From Desulfovibrio sp. UBA6121 (lineage in GTDB: Bacteria > Desulfobacterota > Desulfovibrionia > Desulfovibrionales > Desulfovibrionaceae), in assembly GCA_002422505.1 (NCBI GenBank), contig DIVX01000006.1:1-9886 (forward strand): a stretch of 9,886 bases of DNA, written 5' to 3'. Of this stretch, positions 5,398 through 9,886 are shown in pieces. A program made the translations under genes and the position numbers. Each line of letters starts with the position of its first letter. Within the stretch, counting starts at the first letter, position 1. The notes under the pieces were generated by a model. The model did not search any database. It was given only the letters and a program-made list of their open reading frames with translations, and had not been told where the DNA came from.

Positions 5398-7598
5398 GGC
5401 GCGGCCTCCTCGAGCGCAGGCTCCAGCAGGGTTTCTTCCGCAGCCACCTGCCGCGCCAGGGCCTCAATGGGCAGGGGCTCAAACAGGGCCTCGCCGAAGT
5501 AGACCCGCAGCAGGGTGAGGGTTTTGGCCGCGTTGCCCAGGTGGCGCGCCACCAGCCGCCGGTTGATGCGCCCCATGCGCAGGCGCAGCAGCGGGTCCTC
5601 GGCCAGCCGGGCCACGGCCTCGGCCAGGCCGGGGGCGTCCTCCGACGGGCGCAGAAAGCCGTTCACGCCGTCGCGCACCATTTCCGGCATGCCGCCCACG
5701 CTGGTGCACACCACAGGCAGGCTGCAGGCGAAGGCCTCCAGCAGCACGTTGGGCAGGCTCTCCTGACGCGAGGGCAGCACCAGCACGTCGGCCTGGGCCA
5801 GCTGGTCCAGCACGGCCCGGTGCGGCAGGTGCCCGCGCAGGGCCAGCCGGGTCTTGAGCTGCGGGGTCAGCAGGGCCTGGAAGGCGGGCAATTCCTCCAC
5901 CCCCACGCCAACGCCCACAAACTCCAGGTCGCGCACGCCGCGCGCCGTCAGCTCCGCCGCCGTGCGCAGGAACACGTCAAAGCCCTTGGCCGGACCGACA
6001 TTGCCCACGTAGAGCACGCGGCAGCCACGCTTCTTGCACGCCTGGCGCTCCGGCGGCAGCTCGCCGCCGTTCATGTCCGGCTCTGGCAAAAAGGAATTAT
6101 ACACCAGCCGCAGGAGTTTTTGCGGCACCAGGTAGCGGCGCAGCACCTGGGCGCAGACCTGGGAATTCACGGTGATGCCGCGCGCCAGCAAGGCATACAG
6201 GGCGAAGATGGAATTTGGCTGAAAGATGACGCCCCGGTTGATGAACAGGCTGAAACGCGCCCCGCCCAGCAGGGGCAGTTTGGCCAGGGCCGCGCTTTTG
6301 TAGGCCCGCGCGTGGAAGGTGTGCACCACGTCGGCCTCCACGCGCCTGGCCAGCCCGGCAACAAAAGAGGCCGCGCGCACATACTGGCGGAAGCCGCCGT
6401 ATTCCACCAGCTCCACGGGGTTTTCGCCCTGGGTGAGCGGAAGCAGCGCCGAACGTATCTCCGAGCCGGGCGGAACCACCGCGGTGACGCGCAAACCGCT
6501 TTCGCGCATGCCCAGAATGTTGTTCACCATCTGCCTGCTGCCGCCGGAAAGCTTTGCCGAGTCGGTCATGTACAGAATGCTTTCGACCTCGGCCCGCTTG
6601 CGCAGAAACTTGAAGAAGAAGCGCGCCGAGAGGCTGCCGGAGTACATGCGCAGACGGCTGCGCACCCAGGCCCCGTTCTTGGTCTTGCCCACGCCGATGC
6701 GATGGATGCGCATGGGATTTGCGCCCGCCACGTTGGCGCTGCGCTCCAGGGTGAAGGCGGCGCTGAACCCGGCCTCGCGGGCGCAGGCCTCGGAGAGGGC
6801 GTCGTACTGGCCCCAAGGCCAGCAAAAATATTGCGCGTCGCCGCAGCCGTTTATCTCACGCATGCGCGCATGGCAGCGGGCAAAATCCTCCAGGCAGAAG
6901 GCGCGGCGCTCGGCGTCGCTACGGCGGCGGTAGAACAGCCCGGACCCGGCCTCGCGGCTGCTGGGCGTGGGCCAGTAGCCGTTGTACACGTACCCGCTGC
7001 CCACCTCGAACAGCGGCAGCCTGGCCGCACCCGGCCCGTGGCGCAGCGCCGCCGGATAAATGCCCGTGGCGCTCCAGTGGGCGTGGGCATCGCCCAGGCT
7101 GGCCGTTTTTATCAGGCTGCGGAAGGTCCCCTGGTGCCGGGCGCTGTGGCCGTGCACCTCGAAGCCGAAGTCCGTCACCAGGGCGCGCAGCTCGGCCTCG
7201 TTCATGAACTGGCTGCGGTCGTCGGCGTCCAGCACGCGGCGAAAGGACTCCGGGGCGCTCAACAGCTCCGGCCCGCCCGCCCCAGGGGCCAGTTGGGGGC
7301 GCTTTGCGCCCTGGCCGATAAAATCGGTGACGCAGAAAAACACGCCGGTCATGCCGTATTGCTTCAAAAGCGGCGCGGCCATGGTCCAGTTGCTCAGGTG
7401 GCAGTCGTCGAAGGTGAGCACGCAGGCCTTTGGGGGCAGGGGGCCCGCCCCGGCAAGGCCCTCCACCAGCTGGCGGGCGGAAATGGTGCGAAAGCCCGCC
7501 TCGGCGATAGCCGCGAGGTGTTCCTCAAAGCGCCGGGGCGAATGGCCGTCCACGTCGCTGACGTTGTGGTAGCAAAGGACCGGGATGCTTGCTGGCAC
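5382..7598 (-). CDS. Fused polysaccharide deacetylase (CE4) and family 4 glycosyltransferase
   Basis: 738 residues from a GTG start. Residues about 5-300 are a NodB-type deacetylase: LCYHNV near the start, LTFDDC (61-66, with D64 and D65 as base and metal ligand), HGHSARH (149-155, giving the HSxxH metal site) and WPWGQYD (260-266). The usual G after FDD is C. An insert of roughly 60 residues lies between the first two motifs. Residues about 340-725 are a GT-B GT4: ILYMTDSAKLSGGSRQMV with the GG loop, LYVGNVGPAKGFDVF (529-543) and E613-x7-E621 in ESLPNVLLE followed by GGMPEMV. The pairing suggests one protein that deacetylates and extends, or trims and transfers, a surface glycan; the order and substrate are unknown. 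No signal peptide or membrane segment is seen, so a cytoplasmic location is likely, unusual for CE4 enzymes. An ATG 108 bases further upstream was rejected because the GTG has AGGAGAA ahead of it and starts right at the deacetylase fold. Confidence 0.9.
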   Translation of the reverse strand: MPASIPVLCYHNVSDVDGHSPRRFEEHLAAIAEAGFRTISARQLVEGLAGAGPLPPKACVLTFDDCHLSNWTMAAPLLKQYGMTGVFFCVTDFIGQGAKRPQLAPGAGGPELLSAPESFRRVLDADDRSQFMNEAELRALVTDFGFEVHGHSARHQGTFRSLIKTASLGDAHAHWSATGIYPAALRHGPGAARLPLFEVGSGYVYNGYWPTPSSREAGSGLFYRRRSDAERRAFCLEDFARCHARMREINGCGDAQYFCWPWGQYDALSEACAREAGFSAAFTLERSANVAGANPMRIHRIGVGKTKNGAWVRSRLRMYSGSLSARFFFKFLRKRAEVESILYMTDSAKLSGGSRQMVNNILGMRESGLRVTAVVPPGSEIRSALLPLTQGENPVELVEYGGFRQYVRAASFVAGLARRVEADVVHTFHARAYKSAALAKLPLLGGARFSLFINRGVIFQPNSIFALYALLARGITVNSQVCAQVLRRYLVPQKLLRLVYNSFLPEPDMNGGELPPERQACKKRGCRVLYVGNVGPAKGFDVFLRTAAELTARGVRDLEFVGVGVGVEELPAFQALLTPQLKTRLALRGHLPHRAVLDQLAQADVLVLPSRQESLPNVLLEAFACSLPVVCTSVGGMPEMVRDGVNGFLRPSEDAPGLAEAVARLAEDPLLRLRMGRINRRLVARHLGNAAKTLTLLRVYFGEALFEPLPIEALARQVAAEETLLEPALEEAAPCRST

Positions 7599-7604
7599 GC
7601 GTAA

Positions 7605-7611
7605 TTCTCCT
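7605..7611 (-). promoter_or_regulatory. Ribosome binding site deciding the GTG start of the deacetylase-GT4 gene
   Basis: AGGAGAA on the minus strand lies 6 bases before GTG at complement 7596-7598. It is the best ribosome site in the divergent gap, and the product then begins MPASIPVLCYHNV, as expected for a CE4 domain. The upstream extension would translate AT-rich promoter-like DNA. Confidence 0.7.
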
Positions 7612-7693
7612 GGGTACGCCCTACCAGATGGGGCCAGCGGCGGCAAGGCCAGGCACGGTGCGACAAAGTGCCGATAGATTATTAAAATGTTGG

Positions 7694-7723
7694 TTGACTG
7701 TGCCACGAAGTACGGAATAGTAT
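7694..7723 (+). promoter_or_regulatory. Candidate sigma-70 promoter for the NikK/NikL-like pair
   Basis: TTGACT (7694-7699, five of six) is followed by 18 bases and TAGTAT (7718-7723, four of six). A start near 7730 would give a leader of about 30 bases before the ATG at 7762. The divergent gap 7599-7761 also holds an AT-rich patch (7675-7690), but I found no convincing promoter for the minus-strand operon and no clear NikR-type palindrome. Confidence 0.45.
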
Positions 7724-7761
7724 CCGGTCTTCCCTTCCCCCCTCAACCCTGGAGCACCTCC

Positions 7762-8529
7762 ATGCGCGCACTGAAAATTTTTGTTGTTTCGCTGCTTTTA
7801 GCTGCCTTGTCCTGCGGCAGCGCCCTGGCCCACGAATTCCTCATCAAGCCGGGCAAAACCAGCGCCGCCGTGGGCGAAAACCTGCGCGTCAGCGTGGCCT
7901 CGGCCCATGTGTTCATCGTCAGCGAGGAGCTGGAAGACGCGGCCAACGTTAAGATCAGCGCCATGGACGCCGCAGGCGTTCGCGAGGTGGCCGTAAGCGC
8001 GGACAAGAAGACCCTGACGTACGAGGGCAAGGCCGCCTTTGGGCAGCCGGGCTGGGGCATGCTGCTGGGCCACCGCCTGCCGGAAGTTTGGACCAAGACC
8101 CCCGGCGGCATGAAGAAAGGCACCAAGGCCGACTTCCCCGGCGCGAGCGTTTCCAACATGTACGAAAAGTTCTGCAAAGCCCTGGTGCTGGTGGGCAAGC
8201 CCAACGACGCCTGGAAGAAGCCCGTGGGCCATGCGCTGGAGATTGTGCCCATTTCCGATCCCGCCGGGTTCAAGGCCGGGCAGGAGGCCTCGTTCCAGAT
8301 TCTGTTCGAGGGCAAGCCGCTTTCCACGGAAGTGCTGGCCACCTACGACGGCTGCACCAAGACGCCCAATTCCTTCGCCTGGTACACCGAGGCCGATGAC
8401 AAGGGCGTGGCCCGCGTGAAGTTCTCGTCCAAGGGCCTGTGGCTGGTGCGCGTGCAGCACAAGGTGCCGGGCAAAAACGGCGTCACGGAACACGTCATGC
8501 GCTCTTCCCTGCTGTTTGGCGTAAAGTAA
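7762..8529 (+). CDS. Secreted DUF4198 protein, NikK-like nickel/cobalt uptake accessory
   Basis: 255 residues. The ATG at 7762 has GGAG (7751-7754) 7 bases upstream; an earlier in-frame start at 7687 would precede the candidate promoter and spoil the signal peptide. Residues 1-23 are a signal peptide (MRALKIFVVSLLLAALSCGSALA), and the mature protein should start HEFLIKPGKT. This AHEFxxxP start, followed by GEN and beta-rich segments, is typical of DUF4198 proteins. Family knowledge: DUF4198 proteins, including NikK, act outside the membrane with nickel or cobalt ECF-type transporters, and N-terminal histidine may help bind the metal. C18 lies in ALSC, a poor lipobox, so lipoprotein export is less likely. 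It is followed after 11 bases by a second, related-role gene. No NikM, NikQ or NikO is in the window, so metal specificity is unproven. Confidence 0.83.
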   Translation: MRALKIFVVSLLLAALSCGSALAHEFLIKPGKTSAAVGENLRVSVASAHVFIVSEELEDAANVKISAMDAAGVREVAVSADKKTLTYEGKAAFGQPGWGMLLGHRLPEVWTKTPGGMKKGTKADFPGASVSNMYEKFCKALVLVGKPNDAWKKPVGHALEIVPISDPAGFKAGQEASFQILFEGKPLSTEVLATYDGCTKTPNSFAWYTEADDKGVARVKFSSKGLWLVRVQHKVPGKNGVTEHVMRSSLLFGVK

Positions 8530-8540
8530 GGCCACAAACC

Positions 8541-9065
8541 ATGACCGCAGCTCGTTTGCCCCGCCCTGCGGGGGCTCCGGCCTTGCTCCCGGCCCTGGCG
8601 CCGGGCTTGGTCCTTGCTCTGGTTCTGGCCTGCGCCCTGGCGCTGCCAGCAATCGCCCAGGCCCACGGCACGGGCTCGCGCTGGCTGGAAGGCCAAACCA
8701 CGCCCTTGGCCGTGCTCTTCCACTACTCCACCGGCGAGCCCATGTCCTGGGTCTCGGCCAAGGTGTACGGTCCCGGCGACACTGCCATGGAGTACCAGGA
8801 CGCCCGCACGGACAAGGCCGGAGTGCTGGCCTTTGTGCCGGATCGTCCCGGCGCCTGGCGCGTGGAGGCCCAGGACGACCAGGGCCACAAGGCCGTGGCC
8901 GAAACCAGCGTGGACGCCTCGCTGCTGCGCAACGCCCAGCCCGGCGCACAGGGCCCGGCCGCCTCGCCCCTGCGTTCCGCAGCGCTGGGTTTGAGCATCC
9001 TGCTGAACATCAGCCTGGGACTCTTGCTCTGGCGGCGCAGCCGCGCCCCCAAAAGCCCGGCCTGA
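8541..9065 (+). CDS. Membrane-anchored NikL-like protein (secreted domain plus C-terminal helix)
   Basis: 174 residues. A long signal peptide (1-41, ending LPAIAQA) precedes a mature domain that starts HGTGSRWLEG and continues with FHYSTGEPMSWVSAKVYGPGD, YQDARTDKAG and FVPDRPGAWRVEAQDDQGH, a small beta-sandwich resembling carboxypeptidase regulatory-like or NikL domains. Residues about 146-164 form a membrane helix followed by RRSR, a stop-transfer end, so the domain faces the periplasm. The mature start with histidine matches its partner upstream. Its AAGG ribosome site overlaps the stop codon of the DUF4198 gene and sits 9 bases before the ATG, indicating coupled translation. NikL-type proteins normally belong to NikM(K)LQO nickel transporters; here the core subunits are absent from view. 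Alternative: a general metal- or polymer-binding membrane protein. Confidence 0.8.
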   Translation: MTAARLPRPAGAPALLPALAPGLVLALVLACALALPAIAQAHGTGSRWLEGQTTPLAVLFHYSTGEPMSWVSAKVYGPGDTAMEYQDARTDKAGVLAFVPDRPGAWRVEAQDDQGHKAVAETSVDASLLRNAQPGAQGPAASPLRSAALGLSILLNISLGLLLWRRSRAPKSPA

Positions 9066-9067
9066 TC

Positions 9068-9116
9068 CCAAGGGGAGCCGCCGCACCTCCGCCAGCGGCG
9101 GCGGCTCCCCCCTTGG
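9068..9116 (+). terminator. GC-rich hairpin after the NikL-like gene
   Basis: CCAAGGGGAGCCGCCGC (9068-9084) pairs with its complement at 9098-9116, apart from two extra C residues in the right arm. It begins 3 bases after the TGA of the NikL-like gene. No T tract follows on the plus strand, so it is either a weak intrinsic terminator or a 3' end stabiliser. The rest of the gap to 9211 holds no further structure except GATAAT (9177-9182), an isolated -10-like box without a matching -35. Confidence 0.45.
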
Positions 9117-9211
9117 CGCAGCGCGCCACCCGCCCCCGCCCATTCCCCATTTCCCGGCCTTTGCCCTCTCTCTATTGATAATCTTGGCGGATGGGGCTAC
9201 AAGCCCATGGT

Positions 9212-9886
9212 ATGTCAGAGCGGACGATTCTCTTCATCGCCGAGCCGCAATCAGTCAGCGGCATCTTCTCCGCCCTGCGCGATGCCGGGGTGCAGGCTGG
9301 CGTGGCCGACGGCCTGAACTCCGCGCTGACCTTCCTCAAACGCTCGCAGCCCGCGTTCATCTTTTCGCGCCCCAGCCTGCCCGGCTACGACGCCCTGGCG
9401 CTGCTTTCGCGCCTGGCCGAACTGGGCGAGGCGGGCGAGCCCGTGCCTCCGGTGATCATCTTCTCCCGCTCCGGCAGCGCGGAGGAAGCCCAAAAATACC
9501 TGGAGCTGGGCGCGCGCGACTACTGGCTTGAGCCCCTGGCCTGGGAAAAAGTCCACCTGGTGCTGCCCCCGCCCGAAGCAGCCGCCCCCAGCGTCGAGCC
9601 GGAGCGCCACCTTTCGGCGCGGCTGGCCTCCAATTCCTCCGGCGCGGTGGGCACGGTGCGCCTGGCCTCCAACGCCGCATCGGCCGGACGCCTCGTCTCC
9701 AACGCCGCCGCCAGCGCGGTTTCCAAGACCGCCAGCGCCCCGCAGGACCAGCCCGCCGGGCGCTTCCAGATCATTGGCCGCCACCCCGCCGTGCAGCGCG
9801 TGCTGGCCCTGGCCCGGCAGGTGGCGCGCAGCAAGGCCACGGTGCTCATCTCCGGCCCCAGCGGCACCGGCAAGGAAATGTTCGCC
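9212..9886 (+). CDS. Sigma-54-dependent transcriptional regulator with degenerate receiver (N-terminal part, cut by window edge)
   Basis: An open frame of 225 codons runs off the right edge. Residues about 4-117 look like a response-regulator receiver, but the key residues are lost: the acidic pair in the usual VDDE is AE at 10-11 (ILFIAEP), the phosphorylated Asp is R53 in FSRPSLPG, and the conserved Lys region reads WLEPLAW. A flexible linker (about 119-182) follows, then FQIIGRHPAVQRV and ATVLISGPSGTGKEMFA, the start of the AAA+ sigma-54 activator domain with its Walker A motif (GPSGTGKE, 215-222). The GAFTGA motif and DNA-binding domain lie beyond the window. Control is thus probably not by phosphorylation, as in some FleQ/FlrC-type activators. 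The ATG at 9212 was chosen for the natural receiver start (MSERTILFI); an in-frame ATG at 9191 is possible, and neither has a good ribosome site. Confidence 0.88.
   Translation, partial: MSERTILFIAEPQSVSGIFSALRDAGVQAGVADGLNSALTFLKRSQPAFIFSRPSLPGYDALALLSRLAELGEAGEPVPPVIIFSRSGSAEEAQKYLELGARDYWLEPLAWEKVHLVLPPPEAAAPSVEPERHLSARLASNSSGAVGTVRLASNAASAGRLVSNAAASAVSKTASAPQDQPAGRFQIIGRHPAVQRVLALARQVARSKATVLISGPSGTGKEMFA

Noticed and set aside
4605..7604. A 999-codon open frame on the plus strand
   Set aside because: It lies antisense to two genes with clear catalytic motifs, is made of R/P/G/A/Q-rich sequence typical of GC-rich shadow frames, and has no recognisable domain.
7659..7672. GGCAC...CGCA as a sigma-54 promoter for the minus-strand operon
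   Set aside because: Spacing between the GG and GC elements is one base short of the -24/-12 consensus and the -12 box lacks TTGC.
7599..7706. Upstream ATG adding 36 residues to the deacetylase-GT4 protein
   Set aside because: It would translate the AT-rich divergent promoter region, and the GTG at 7598 has a strong AGGAGAA site and begins at the CE4 fold.
7714..7727. CGGA/TCCG small palindrome over the plus-strand -10 box as an operator
   Set aside because: Only four pairs around six unpaired bases; expected by chance in GC-rich DNA and no match to a known NikR-type site.
7807..7818. Lipobox in the DUF4198-like protein (ALSC)
   Set aside because: Position -3 is Ala instead of Leu/Val/Ile, and a clean signal peptidase I site (ALA before HEF) follows.

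Overview
The window is a high-GC, gene-dense bacterial chromosome segment. The set of genes (Nif3-like protein beside a coiled-coil/zinc-ribbon protein, a stand-alone RfaE2, glycosyltransferases, a YkgJ-type cysteine-cluster protein, a NikK/NikL-like pair and a sigma-54 activator) suggests a Gram-negative bacterium with heptose-containing LPS, probably a Desulfovibrio-like Desulfobacterota member. That placement comes from gene content recalled from knowledge, not from a search.

Layout. From the left edge to about 7.6 kb everything lies on the minus strand. Read in the direction of transcription, it starts with a fused polysaccharide deacetylase/GT4 glycosyltransferase (GTG start at 7598). 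Next come a GT2 glycosyltransferase with a long helical N-terminal part, a YkgJ-family cysteine-cluster protein, a low-GC membrane/coiled-coil protein of unknown function, and rfaE2 (heptose-1-phosphate adenylyltransferase). These five overlap by 16, 4 and 4 bases or lie 9 bases apart, so they look like one translationally coupled surface-glycan operon. Downstream are a tRNA with anticodon CAU (probably tRNA-Ile2) with its own promoter, then a perfect 13-bp inverted repeat just before a Nif3-like gene, and finally the 5' part of a DUF164/zinc-ribbon-type coiled-coil protein running off the left edge.

From 7.7 kb rightwards the genes are on the plus strand. Two secreted or membrane-anchored proteins resemble the NikK and NikL accessory components of nickel/cobalt ECF transporters, but no NikM, Q or O gene is in view. 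A GC-rich hairpin follows, then the 5' part of a sigma-54-dependent regulator whose receiver domain has lost its phosphorylation site and which is cut at the Walker A motif by the right edge.

How the genes work together. The minus-strand operon combines nucleotide-sugar supply (RfaE2) with two glycosyltransferases and a deacetylase, which fits synthesis or modification of LPS or another surface polysaccharide. The YkgJ protein and the low-GC coiled-coil protein are the unexplained members. No CRISPR array, insertion sequence, integrase or obvious defence system was found. The most unusual points are the low-GC orphan inside the coupled operon, the deacetylase-GT4 fusion, the pseudo-receiver with a repeat-containing linker, and the hairpin in front of nif3.
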